The notes beneath the pieces were generated by a model. That model was not told the origin of the DNA and did not search any database. It saw only the letters and a program-made list of their open reading frames with translations. From Salipiger pallidus (GTDB lineage Bacteria > Pseudomonadota > Alphaproteobacteria > Rhodobacterales > Rhodobacteraceae), in NCBI RefSeq assembly GCF_014643635.1, contig NZ_BMJV01000001.1, positions 372,001-436,000 on the forward strand: a stretch of 64,000 bases of DNA, read 5' to 3'. A program made the position numbers and the translations under genes. Below, one piece after another: positions 18,647 through 30,337 of this stretch (position 1 is its first letter; each line of letters begins with the position of its first letter).

Positions 18647-19939
18647 ATGCACGACATCCGCACCATCCGCGAGAACCCCGCGCTCTGGGACGCGGCGCTC
18701 CAGCGCCGCGGGGTGGAGGCCCAGTCGTCTTCGGTCCTCTCGATCGACGAAGAACGCCGCGCCGCCATTCACGCCGCCGAGACCGCTCAGGCCGAGCAGA
18801 ACAAGGCCTCCAAGGAAGTGGGCAAGGCAAAGGCATCCGGCGACGAGGCCGAATTCGAACGGCTCCGCGCCCTCGTGGGCGAGAAGAAGGCCGAGGTCGC
18901 GGCCATGCAGGCCCGCGCCAAGGAACTGGACGCCCAACTGACCGAGATGCTCATGGGCATCCCCAACCTGCCCTACGACGACATCCCCGACGGGGCTGAC
19001 GAGGACGACAACGTCGAAATCCACCGCTGGGGCACGCCCGGTAGCTACGACTTCAAGCCGCTCGAACATTACGAGCTGCCCGGCGTCAAATCCGGCATGG
19101 ATTTCGAGACCGCCGCCAAGCTGTCCGGCGCGCGCTTCGTCGTGTTGTCCGGCGCGGTGGCCCGCATCCACCGCGCGCTGGCGCAGTTCATGCTCGACAC
19201 CCACACCGAGGAAAACGGTCTCACCGAGACCTGGACCCCGGTTCTGGTGCGCGACGAGATGATGCAGGGCACCGGCCAGCTGCCGAAATTCGGCGAGGAC
19301 AGCTACCAGACCCGCGAAGGCTGGTGGCTGGTGCCCACCGCCGAGGTCACGCTGACCAACATCGTCAACGGCCTGACCGTAGACGAAGACACCCTGCCCC
19401 GCCGCTACGTTGCGCACACCCAGTGCTTCCGCTCCGAAGCGGGCAGCGCGGGCCGTGACACTGCGGGCATGCTGCGCCAGCACCAGTTCGAGAAGGTCGA
19501 GATGGTGTCGGTGACCCATCCCGACAAATCTCGCGAAGAGCTTGATCGGATGACCGGCTGCGCGCAGGGCATCCTTGAAAAGCTCGGGCTGCCTTACCGG
19601 ACCGTGGTGCTTTGCACTGGCGACATGGGCTTCGGCGCGCGCCGCACCCATGACATCGAGGTCTGGCTGCCCGGACAGGACAGCTACCGCGAGATCAGCT
19701 CGGTGTCGGTCTGCGGTGATTTCCAGGCGCGGCGCATGAACGCCCGCTTCAAGCCCGCCGGCGGCGGCAAGCCCGACTGGCTGCACACACTGAACGGCTC
19801 GGGCCTTGCGGTGGGACGCTGCCTTATCGCCGTGCTCGAAAACGGCCAGCAGGCGGACGGGTCGGTCAAGCTGCCCGAGGCGCTGCACCCGTGGCTGGGC
19901 GGCAAGACCACCCTCACCGCCGATGGCAAGCTGGTCTGA
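18647..19939 (+). CDS. serS: Seryl-tRNA synthetase
   Basis: SerS charges tRNA-Ser. The 430-residue product has the N-terminal long coiled-coil arm ([23 protein letters not shown] to about residue 110). The class II core has motif 2 ([31 protein letters not shown]) and motif 3 ([17 protein letters not shown]). I chose ATG 18647 because it gives the family N terminus and has GGGAC and AAGGA upstream. A membrane-protein gene follows after three bases. tRNA-Ser-CGA lies upstream. Confidence 0.97.
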   Translation: MHDIRTIRENPALWDAALQRRGVEAQSSSVLSIDEERRAAIHAAETAQAEQNKASKEVGKAKASGDEAEFERLRALVGEKKAEVAAMQARAKELDAQLTEMLMGIPNLPYDDIPDGADEDDNVEIHRWGTPGSYDFKPLEHYELPGVKSGMDFETAAKLSGARFVVLSGAVARIHRALAQFMLDTHTEENGLTETWTPVLVRDEMMQGTGQLPKFGEDSYQTREGWWLVPTAEVTLTNIVNGLTVDEDTLPRRYVAHTQCFRSEAGSAGRDTAGMLRQHQFEKVEMVSVTHPDKSREELDRMTGCAQGILEKLGLPYRTVVLCTGDMGFGARRTHDIEVWLPGQDSYREISSVSVCGDFQARRMNARFKPAGGGKPDWLHTLNGSGLAVGRCLIAVLENGQQADGSVKLPEALHPWLGGKTTLTADGKLV

Positions 19940-19942
19940 GCC

Positions 19943-20644
19943 ATGCAGAAGCTCATGGCCGCTGCCACCTTCATCGTGACCCTCGCCTTCGCGGCGGTGG
20001 TCCTCAGCTGGAGCGGTTTCGGGGGCTATCCCCCCGAGGCCTTCCCGGTGCCCCAGGACAATCCGCCGGTCCAGCCGGCGGGCTACGCCTTTGCCATATG
20101 GGGGCTCATCGTGCTGTGGCTTCTCGCGGGCACCGGCTTTGGCCTGCTGCGCCGCAGTGAAGAGGCCGACTGGCAACCTCATCGCAAGTGGCTGACGATC
20201 AGCATCCTCATCGGCGTGCCGTGGCTGCCGGTGGCAGGCATGTCGCCGATCATCGCCACGGTGATGATCTGGGCGATGCTGGTCACCGCCATTGTGGCGC
20301 TGTTCCTGACCGGGGACATGGACCGCTGGCTGCAAACCTCGCCGGTGGCAATCTACGCCGGCTGGCTTACCGCCGCCGCACCTGTGGCCGTGGGCTTTCT
20401 GCTGGGCGGCTACGGCCTGCTCGGGCCGACATCGGCGGCTCTGGTGGGGCTCGGGATCGCCCTCGCCATTGCGCTGGTGATCCAGTACCGCCTGCACCGT
20501 GCGCCGCTTTACGGCATCACGGTGATCTGGGCGCTGGTCGCGGTCATCATCGCCAACACCGCACCGCTCAACATCGCCGTGGTCGGCGTGGCTGTGATTG
20601 GCATCGTGGCGATCCTCGCGCTGCGAGCGACCGATACTGAATGA
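19943..20644 (+). CDS. TspO/MBR-like membrane protein
   Basis: A 233-residue hydrophobic protein with about six or seven membrane helices. The segment VQPAGYAFAIWGLIVLWLLAGTGFGLLRR resembles the tryptophan-rich sensory protein (TspO) region that follows the first helix, and Trp residues occur at most helix ends. It begins three bases after the serS stop and is probably cotranscribed. Assignment to TspO-like proteins is by pattern only; I would not claim porphyrin binding. Confidence 0.65.
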   Translation: MQKLMAAATFIVTLAFAAVVLSWSGFGGYPPEAFPVPQDNPPVQPAGYAFAIWGLIVLWLLAGTGFGLLRRSEEADWQPHRKWLTISILIGVPWLPVAGMSPIIATVMIWAMLVTAIVALFLTGDMDRWLQTSPVAIYAGWLTAAAPVAVGFLLGGYGLLGPTSAALVGLGIALAIALVIQYRLHRAPLYGITVIWALVAVIIANTAPLNIAVVGVAVIGIVAILALRATDTE

Positions 20645-20651
20645 TACCAGA

Positions 20652-20684
20652 GAAGGGCAAGGCGACAGGTTCGCCTTGCCCTTC
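20652..20684 (+). terminator. Perfect 14-bp hairpin ending the serS operon
   Basis: GAAGGGCAAGGCGA pairs with TCGCCTTGCCCTTC around a five-base loop, eight bases after the stop of the TspO-like gene. There is no T run, only CCTCCTC. Confidence 0.65.
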
Positions 20685-20844
20685 CTCCTCGCCTCTTCGC
20701 TCCCTGCCTTTGCCTTGAAGGGTGCTGCGCGATCCTTGTCCCGACATTTCCGGATTGATCGGGCAGATACCTGATCGCGTCGCGGGAACCGCCGATGACG
20801 GCGGAACGTTCCTGCCTGCACCACGTGATCAGGACCGACGTCAC

Positions 20845-21807
20845 ATGCAGATTTTCACATGCCCCAATTGCGGCGCGTCTCTCTATTTTCACAACACCGG
20901 CTGTGTCTGCGGCGAACAGGTCAGCTTTGCCCCGGACAGCCAGGCCATGGTTCCGCTGCGCGACCCTTGTGCCAATCGTGAGATCATCGGTTGCAACTGG
21001 CTGGCGGAGAACGGAGGGCTGTGCCGCTCCTGTGCCATGACAGAAGTGCTCCCCGACCTGCGCGAAGATGCAAACCGCCCTCTTTGGGAAACCTCGGAAC
21101 TGGCCAAGCGCTGGATGCTTGCCAGCCTCATGCGGTGGGGCTGGTTTACCCCTGCCGATCCCGGGGACAGGCCAGTGTTCAAGATGCTGTCTGAAGTGAC
21201 AGCCGCCGGGGACGCCAACGTGGTCATGGGCCACGCAAACGGCACCATCACGATCAACGTGTCGGAGGCAAGCGAGGCCGAGATTGTCAAACGGCAGGAA
21301 CAGCTGAGCGAGCTTTACCGGTCCATGCTGGGGCACATGCGCCACGAAACGGCGCATTTCCTCTTTGTGCGTCTGTCGGACTCGCCCGAGTTCCTTGACC
21401 AGTTCCGCACCGTCTTTGGCGATGAGCGTGCCGATTACGGCAAGGCACTCGAGCGCCATTATGATGACCCCGAGCCGGCAGATTACGATCATATCACGAG
21501 TTACGCCAACGCTCACCCCCATGAGGACTGGGCGGAAACCCTGGCGCATCTGATGCATCTGATCGATCTTCTGGACAGTGCCGCCGCCGTCTCGCTGTCA
21601 CTTCCCGAAGGACCGAAACCGGGCCACGACCCCTATGCCACCGCCGATGTGGATGCCGAGATTTCCATGGCGGTGGACATGGCTATCGCCATCAACCACG
21701 TGAACCGTGCGATGGATCTGCCGGACCTCTACCCGTTCGTCCTCACCCAGGGCGTTCGCGAGAAGATCTCTTTTGCGCACGGATGGCTGAGGCGCAACGC
21801 CAGCTGA
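20845..21807 (+). CDS. Putative zinc-binding metallopeptidase (DUF2248-type)
   Basis: The 320-residue product starts with zinc-ribbon-like Cys pairs (MQIFTCPNCGASLYFHNTGCVCGE, later LCRSC). It has a metalloprotease-like HETAHF motif (HExxH) in HMRHETAHFLFVRLS, followed downstream by SYANAHPHEDWAETLAHLMHLID, which can supply the further ligands. These are the marks of the family of putative zinc-binding peptidases formerly called DUF2248. No signal peptide is seen, so it is probably cytosolic. The start at 20845 has AGGACC upstream; a longer frame from 20722 adds unconserved residues. Confidence 0.85.
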   Translation: MQIFTCPNCGASLYFHNTGCVCGEQVSFAPDSQAMVPLRDPCANREIIGCNWLAENGGLCRSCAMTEVLPDLREDANRPLWETSELAKRWMLASLMRWGWFTPADPGDRPVFKMLSEVTAAGDANVVMGHANGTITINVSEASEAEIVKRQEQLSELYRSMLGHMRHETAHFLFVRLSDSPEFLDQFRTVFGDERADYGKALERHYDDPEPADYDHITSYANAHPHEDWAETLAHLMHLIDLLDSAAAVSLSLPEGPKPGHDPYATADVDAEISMAVDMAIAINHVNRAMDLPDLYPFVLTQGVREKISFAHGWLRRNAS

Positions 21808-22113
21808 TCCTTCGTGCCGTTTGGCTTCAGAGGGTGCTTTGCTCCGCTACCTGCGGCCGCCCCCTAGACATCTGAGGCTAATGGAAACAGAGCGGCACCC
21901 TGAGGGGCGTATTTTCGAGAAGGCGTCAGGAATAGGTTAGCCATTTGGCCAGGAAGGGAGCAGCGCGCATTGTGCCACCTTGCGAAGCTGCATGATGTCT
22001 GGTCGACAAGCTCGTCCCCCCCCCCGCAGGCGTCGCTGGATCAACAGGGCACTGCAAACATCTGCATGGGTGCCCCCTCTGAGGCAATGTCATCGGGGGG
22101 AGCGCACTGAAGG
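21808..22113. other. Intergenic stretch between two convergent genes
   Basis: These 306 bases separate the 3' ends of the zinc peptidase and der. A run of ten C residues occurs near 22018-22027. I see no gene, RNA or strong terminator in it. Confidence 0.5.
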
Positions 22114-23580
<1,467 letters not shown>

Positions 23581-23646
23581 GCGGATTACCTCGGGATCAC
23601 AAGCTGCCCCGATAGCGCATTTGTGCCCAAGGGAAAAGGGGCCATG

Positions 23647-23672
23647 AAAAAAGGGGGCCGAAGCCCCCTTTT
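23647..23672 (-). terminator. Terminator between bamB and der
   Basis: An 11-bp palindrome with a four-base loop (AAAAGGGGGC-TTCG-GCCCCCTTTT on the leftward strand) is followed by further T residues. It would reduce readthrough from bamB into der. Confidence 0.8.
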
Positions 23673-23697
23673 CCCGGATATGATCGGTCGGGCCGGC

Positions 23698-25029
23698 TCA
23701 GCGATAGCCGAGCAGCTGGCCATCGGTGCTGACCACGTAAAGCGTACCACCTGCAACGATCGGCATGGTTGTGGCCCCGCCCGGCACCTCGGTTACACCC
23801 GTGAGAGCGCCATTGGTGGGATCGAAGCTGCGCAGGTAGCCATCGGACGATGCAACGATGAGCCGCCCCCCCGCGAGGATCGGGCCGTGATGCGCATAGG
23901 CGCTGTCGCGGCGGCGCTGCGGACGGCGGACCTCTTCGTAGCCCGGCAGGTCCACGGACCAAACCTGCTCGCCCGTGGACGCATCAAGTCGCACGAGTTT
24001 GTAGGTGTCGGATACGAGGAACACCGAATCTCCCGCGGGCCAGATCGGAGCGAGCGTGCCCATCTGCGCGGTCCAGAGCCGGTCACCGCTACCTTCCGAG
24101 AAGGCAGCGACGCGGCCCGAGTGGTTGCCTACATAAACCCTGCCATCGGCAATCACAGGGCCGCCGGTGAGGTCGCTTACCGTCGCGATGGCATATCCCT
24201 CCCGGCTGCCCGACACAGCGCCGTTCCAGCGCCGCATGCCACCCTCGCGGAAGGCGGCCTGAACGCCACCATTGCCGAAGCCGAAGATCACCGACTTTGC
24301 CCCGATGGCGGGGGACGGCGCGCCGGCGAAGTTGTGAATGCTCTCGACGCTTTCGATCTGCCAGCGAATACGGCCCGTGGCCGTTTCGATCGCCCAGGCA
24401 CGGCTGTCGCCCGACACGACGTAGGCCAGATCACCCTGCACCGACGGCGCGCCGGTGGCTGTGCCCCCCAGCTGCTGTTGCCAGATCTCGGCTCCCGTCG
24501 CCGGATCGAGGGCAGTGAGGCTGCCAAAGCCCGACGCGACATAGAGCCGACCGCCAGAGACGGCCAGGCCGCCGCCCTGCGCCTGCTGCGCCGTGTCACG
24601 GGCCGGAATCATCGGCTTGCGCCACAGCACCTGACCCGAGGTCGACACTGCGGTCAGCACGTGTTCGCTGTCCATGGCGAAGATGCGCCCGTCCGCGGCG
24701 ACCGGGTCGACATTGAGCCGGTTGCGGCGGCTGTCCCCCGCGCCGATGTCCACAGACAGCACCGGACTCAGCGACGCGGCCAGTGCCGCGTTGCCGACGC
24801 GCATCGCCGGGGATGCCGGGCTCTGGGCCCAGGCGCCGTTGCTGGAAATGGCGGGAAGGGAGATAGCCCGCGCGCCGTTCATCGGCGCGGGGTCGGTGGT
24901 CGAGGCACCCTCGAGCACCTCGCGCGTGCCGTAGCGTTCGCCGGGAAGAATGACATCGGCCTCTTCGCAGCCCGCAAGGACGGTCAGCCCGATGAGCCCC
25001 GCCGTGATTGTGGTGATACGCAAATCCAC
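23698..25029 (-). CDS. bamB: Outer-membrane assembly lipoprotein BamB-like
   Basis: The product is a lipoprotein with the lipobox LAGC near residue 20 (ITAGLIGLTVLAGCEEAD). An eight-bladed PQQ-type beta propeller follows, with repeated WS(V/A)DLPG, VYVGNHSGRVAAFSEGSGDRLW and LIVASSDGYLRSFDPTNG segments. BamB helps BamA insert outer-membrane proteins, working from the periplasmic face. I prefer the GTG at 25029, which has AGGACGAGG directly upstream, over a GTG 11 codons earlier without one. The neighbours are yfgM (36 bases upstream) and der, the conserved order. Confidence 0.92.
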   Translation of the reverse strand: MDLRITTITAGLIGLTVLAGCEEADVILPGERYGTREVLEGASTTDPAPMNGARAISLPAISSNGAWAQSPASPAMRVGNAALAASLSPVLSVDIGAGDSRRNRLNVDPVAADGRIFAMDSEHVLTAVSTSGQVLWRKPMIPARDTAQQAQGGGLAVSGGRLYVASGFGSLTALDPATGAEIWQQQLGGTATGAPSVQGDLAYVVSGDSRAWAIETATGRIRWQIESVESIHNFAGAPSPAIGAKSVIFGFGNGGVQAAFREGGMRRWNGAVSGSREGYAIATVSDLTGGPVIADGRVYVGNHSGRVAAFSEGSGDRLWTAQMGTLAPIWPAGDSVFLVSDTYKLVRLDASTGEQVWSVDLPGYEEVRRPQRRRDSAYAHHGPILAGGRLIVASSDGYLRSFDPTNGALTGVTEVPGGATTMPIVAGGTLYVVSTDGQLLGYR

Positions 25030-25065
25030 TGCCCTCGTCCTGTTCTGCCGTCTTGTCCGCACCGG

Positions 25066-25722
25066 TCAGCCGGCGTCCGTTTCGCCACCCAGCGCCACAA
25101 TCAACTGCGACGCGCGCTGGCGCAAGCCCGAGGTCGCCTCGGAATCCTCGGTGATGCCCCGCAGCCGTGAGATCGCCGCGTCACTGTCGCCGGCTTCGAT
25201 CTCGATCAGGGCAAGTTGTTCTTCTGCTAGCAGCCTCAGGGGCTTGCCGGGAATCGCCAGGGCCTCGAGCCCGGCGCGGCGGTCATCCGCAGACAAGCCG
25301 CTGCCAGGGCGGCTCAGGGCCTTGAAGCTGGCGATCTCGCGGTAGATCTCCGGCACGCCATCATTGGCAGCGACCGCCTCGAGCGATTGCGTTGCAGCGG
25401 CCTCGTCCCCGGCCCTGCCTGCCTCGGCGGCGAGCAGCATGGACAGGATCGCCTCGGAGCCGGCGGTGGGCGCGTCGATGGCCGACAGCGCCTCGGCGCG
25501 GGCGGCAGGCTCTTCGGCCTCGAGCGCGGTAAGGATCTCGTCTCCGAGCGCCTGCGCCGCGGCGCGGTCCTGCGCGCTGGAATATTCGTGCCAGGCGGCG
25601 CCGCCCACGAGCACCACCACCAGCAGCACCGCCACCCAGCCCCAGCGCTTGATCAGCGCGTAAAGGCGGTCGCGGCGGACCTCTTCTGTCACCTCGTCGA
25701 TGAAACTGTCGGTATCGCTCAA
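25066..25722 (-). CDS. YfgM-like tetratricopeptide membrane protein
   Basis: A short cytosolic N terminus (LSDTDSFIDEVTEEVRRDRLYALIKRWGW) precedes one membrane helix (VAVLLVVVLVGGAAW) and a helical, TPR-like periplasmic domain of about 165 residues. This is the architecture of YfgM, a chaperone-linked partner of the SecYEG translocon. I chose the TTG at 25722, five bases after GGAGAGG; a longer frame gives a non-conserved leader. It heads the yfgM-bamB pair. Confidence 0.85.
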   Translation of the reverse strand: MSDTDSFIDEVTEEVRRDRLYALIKRWGWVAVLLVVVLVGGAAWHEYSSAQDRAAAQALGDEILTALEAEEPAARAEALSAIDAPTAGSEAILSMLLAAEAGRAGDEAAATQSLEAVAANDGVPEIYREIASFKALSRPGSGLSADDRRAGLEALAIPGKPLRLLAEEQLALIEIEAGDSDAAISRLRGITEDSEATSGLRQRASQLIVALGGETDAG

Positions 25723-25932
25723 GGGGCCTCTCCGGTCTTGTGTCGCCCCCTCCTTACAGGCCTGTGCCGGGCGTGCCAAGGCACCCTCGAGCATCCGCCT
25801 GATGCGGCCAGGACTTCCGCGCCCCGGATACGCCGGTGGCGGGCGGCGGAACGGGGCGCAAGAGGGGGGCGCTGCCCCCGACCCTGCGGGTCTCCCCCGG
25901 GATACTTGAGGTCAAAGGAAATCCGAGGCGCG

Positions 25933-26712
25933 TTACAGGGTGGCGTTGGTGGCGCCACCGTCGAGAAGGATGTTCTGACCGATGATGTAGCCCGCGTGGG
26001 ACGAACAGAGGAAGGCGCACATGCGGCCGAAATCGCCGGCGTCCCCGTAGCGCGCGGCTGGGATCGAGGCCGCGCGGCTTGCGCGGGCTTCAGCGCGGGT
26101 GATGCTTTGCTGGCTGGCGGCATGGTCGTCCATCTGGTCGATCCGGGCGGTGTCATGCACGCCGGGCAGCAGGTTGTTGATGGCAACGCCATGTTTCGCC
26201 ACCTCCCGGGCCATGCCGGCGACAAATCCGGTGAGGCCGGCGCGGGCGGAGTTCGACAGGCCGAGCGGCCGGATCGGTGCCTTGACCGAGCTCGAGGTGA
26301 TGTTGACCACCCTGCCCCAGCCGCGCTGCATCATCCCCGGCACCAGCGCCTGCATCAGGGCAATCGGGCTCAGCATGGAGCCGTCGAGGGCGGCGATGAA
26401 ATCGTCGCGGTTCCAGTCCTGCCAGTCTCCGGGGGGCGGGCCACCGGCGTTGGTGACGAGGATGTCTGCATCGCCCGCCACGTCGAGCAGCCGGGCGCGG
26501 CCGTCTTGGGTGGTGACATCCGCTACGAGCGTGAGGACCTCGGCACCGGTGCGGTCCCGCAGCGTTTGGGCCGCTTCGAGCAGCGGGCCTTCGCGGCGGG
26601 CGTTGATGACCACGGTGCAGCCCGCCTCTGCCAGCGCTTCGGCACACCCGAACCCGAGCCCCTGCGAGGAGGCGCAGACCACCGCACGGCGGCCTTTGAT
26701 GTGAAGATCCAT
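25933..26712 (-). CDS. SDR-family protein lacking the usual Tyr-Lys pair
   Basis: A 259-residue Rossmann-fold protein with cofactor motif ASSQGLGFGCAEALAEAG and NAGGPPPGDW in place of NNAG. At the usual YxxxK site it reads LSNSARAGLTGF after the serine of NITSSSVKAP, so both Tyr and Lys are missing. A subgroup of SDRs has this pattern. The C terminus is GQNILLDGGATNATL. The start at 26712 has GAGG eight bases upstream. The actual reaction cannot be assigned. It is divergent from a Hint-domain gene. Confidence 0.85.
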   Translation of the reverse strand: MDLHIKGRRAVVCASSQGLGFGCAEALAEAGCTVVINARREGPLLEAAQTLRDRTGAEVLTLVADVTTQDGRARLLDVAGDADILVTNAGGPPPGDWQDWNRDDFIAALDGSMLSPIALMQALVPGMMQRGWGRVVNITSSSVKAPIRPLGLSNSARAGLTGFVAGMAREVAKHGVAINNLLPGVHDTARIDQMDDHAASQQSITRAEARASRAASIPAARYGDAGDFGRMCAFLCSSHAGYIIGQNILLDGGATNATL

Positions 26713-26890
26713 GACAGGTGCCTCGTTTTCGTTCCGACCGGGTGCCATATGATGACACATTCCCTTTTCAGACAATGGGGCTATGCTACCGCCGCATGGT
26801 GCCGGTGTCGCGAGACGGCTTCGAGGCGGCGCACAGGTCGATGGGGCCGCAGCGCGGAGCGCGTCCCGCTTTTTGGAAGGCAGGAACTGC

Positions 26891-27907
26891 ATGAGCCAGT
26901 CGCACGGAGCACGCGCAGCGCACAGCGTCCGCGTCTATCGCGCCGAACAGATACGCGTCGTCAACGGCGCAAATCTCGGCGACGGGCTGAGCTTTGCCGA
27001 CGACCTCGTCCTGGACGACATCTACCGTCTGTCGCCGGTTGCCGGGCTGCACCGCTTGTCGCTTTATCCGTCGAGCGAGCAGCCTTTCGCAATTGCGCCC
27101 GACACCGAAATCGCTGCGCCCGGTGCCGACCTGCACCTTGATTGCGCGGTGACCTTCATGTCCGGCGACGGCCAGACCACCGAGGGGCTGGTGCTGGTGG
27201 AAACCGACGAGGACGGCGGCGTCGCGGGCGTGCTGTTCCTGGCGTTGGGGGCGATGACCCCGCGGCAGGATTACGCGCTGGTGGGTATTTCGCGCGAGGC
27301 GGCGTTGCAGACATTCGCGCAGGTAGCTTGCGTGTCTTTCACCCGCGGCACACTGATCACCATGGCATCGGGCGCGCAGAAGCCGGTCGAGGAGCTTGCG
27401 GTGGGAGACCGGGTGCTGACCCGTGACGACGGGCCGCAGCCGGTGCGCTGGCTGGGCCACCATACCACCCGCGCCGCCGGGGCCTTCGCGCCGATCCTGA
27501 TCAAAGCCGGTGTGCTCAACAACTCAGGCGACCTCCTGGTGGGCCCTGATCACCGTCTGTTCATCTACCAGCGGCAGGATCGGCTTGGAGCCGGGCGAGC
27601 CGAGCTTCTGGTCAAGGCGCGTCACTTGGTGAATGGCGACACGATCACCAGGGTTGAGGGTGGGTTCATCGATTTCTACCAGATGATTTTCGACCATCAT
27701 CAGATCATCTATGCCGAGGGGATCGCCGCCGAATCCATGCTGGTGGACACCCGGACGCGCGCTGCCCTGCCCGAGGAACTGGGCGACCGGATCGGGCAGC
27801 TCCTGCCTAGTCATCGCAAGAGCGATCATGGGGATCTCGAGGTTCACGAGGCCCTTCTGGACCGGCCCGACCTTGCGGAACTGCTGCGCAAGTCATCGCG
27901 CGGCTAG
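26891..27907 (+). CDS. Hint-domain (hedgehog/intein-like) protein
   Basis: A 338-residue protein. Residues 1 to about 145 form an uncharacterised N-terminal part. A Hint module of the Hint_2 type then begins at ACVSFTRGTLITMASGAQKPVEELAVGDRVLTRDDGPQPVRWLG, with Cys at its first position as in self-cleaving hedgehog and intein domains. It continues with LLVGPDHRLFI and the KARHLVNGDTIT and YQMIFDHHQIIYAEGIAAES segments. Such proteins are frequent in Rhodobacteraceae; their role is unknown. The start at 26891 follows AGGA. No secretion signal is seen. Confidence 0.85.
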   Translation: MSQSHGARAAHSVRVYRAEQIRVVNGANLGDGLSFADDLVLDDIYRLSPVAGLHRLSLYPSSEQPFAIAPDTEIAAPGADLHLDCAVTFMSGDGQTTEGLVLVETDEDGGVAGVLFLALGAMTPRQDYALVGISREAALQTFAQVACVSFTRGTLITMASGAQKPVEELAVGDRVLTRDDGPQPVRWLGHHTTRAAGAFAPILIKAGVLNNSGDLLVGPDHRLFIYQRQDRLGAGRAELLVKARHLVNGDTITRVEGGFIDFYQMIFDHHQIIYAEGIAAESMLVDTRTRAALPEELGDRIGQLLPSHRKSDHGDLEVHEALLDRPDLAELLRKSSRG

Positions 27908-28249
27908 GCCTGCGCTTCGTTGCTTGAACGCCGGTGGGCGTGGTTATAGGACGGTGGGCAAATCCCACCCCCAGCGCGATTGGATAGGCCATCACGGGTT
28001 GGGGGGGTGTTGGGATAGAGCTCTGCCACCGTGGCGCACAAACACTCCCCCGCGTATTTTGGGAACTCCCAGGGTATTTGGAAAAACGGAGAGTGAACAC
28101 CATAACGTTGGCGTCCTTGTCGCTGAGGCGGCGGCGCGATGCGACCCGAGGTGGCCGCGCGGCATCTTGGGCATGACGGCTCGGGGTCGGGATGGCTTGC
28201 CCTGAACGCCGCTCCCGACCGACGGAGGGTCTGCGCATCCCTTTGCCAG
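27908..28249. other. Intergenic stretch, no gene recognised
   Basis: These 340 bases lie between the ends of the Hint gene and the Rho-N-like gene, which converge. The region has a G-rich run near 28002-28012 and no credible coding sequence or terminator hairpin that I can see. Confidence 0.5.
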
Positions 28250-28504
28250 TCAGTGATTGCGCAGCGCGTTGATCAGCTCGTCCTTTGTCATGTCCGAGCG
28301 TCCCTCGATCTCCAGTTCTTGCGCGCGGCTGTAAAGGTCATCCTTGGTCCAGTCCTCGTAGGCAGGCGCCTTGCCGCCTTTTTCTGAGGGGTGCATGTCG
28401 GGATTGGCCTTGGCATTGGAAATGCGGGCGGCCTTTTCCTTGGACATGCCTTTGTCGCGCAGGTCTTCGTAGAGTTTCTCGTCCTTGAGGCTCGGATTGG
28501 GCAT
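28250..28504 (-). CDS. Small protein with Rho N-terminal-like/SAP-like domain
   Basis: An 84-residue basic-acidic protein with two parts: MPNPSLKDEKLYEDLRDKGMSKEKAARISNAKA at the N terminus and a C-terminal helix-extended-helix DDLYSRAQELEIEGRSDMTKDELINALRNH that looks like the Rho termination factor N-terminal domain or a SAP motif. Such proteins are often found in soil and marine bacteria and may bind nucleic acid. The start at 28504 gives the conserved N terminus. It is divergent from prfC, only 86 bases away. Confidence 0.85.
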   Translation of the reverse strand: MPNPSLKDEKLYEDLRDKGMSKEKAARISNAKANPDMHPSEKGGKAPAYEDWTKDDLYSRAQELEIEGRSDMTKDELINALRNH

Positions 28505-28590
28505 GGCGTCTCTCCCTTTACGGTCGAAACGCTCAGGAGACCCGTGCGGTTCCCCTTCCCAATAGCGCACGGCGCAGCTATATCGCGCCC

Positions 28591-30198
<1,608 letters not shown>

Positions 30199-30280
30199 TG
30201 CACCGGCAGGAGCGCTTGCGCTCCAAGCCTTGGCCGTCACCGGGCGTTTCACGATCCATGATAGAAAACTTTCCGGACAC

Positions 30281-30313
30281 AAAAAAAGGGGCGGCCCAAG
30301 CGGGCCGCCCCTT
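30281..30313 (-). terminator. Terminator between prfC and the OmpA-family gene
   Basis: A 12-bp stem (AAGGGGCGGCCC with GGGCCGCCCCTT, four-base loop) lies at 30286-30313. On the leftward strand it is followed by seven T residues, so it is a clear terminator for the OmpA-family gene; on the rightward strand the T run is weaker. Confidence 0.88.
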
Positions 30314-30337
30314 ATCGTTTCACGGGTCGCGAAGCGC

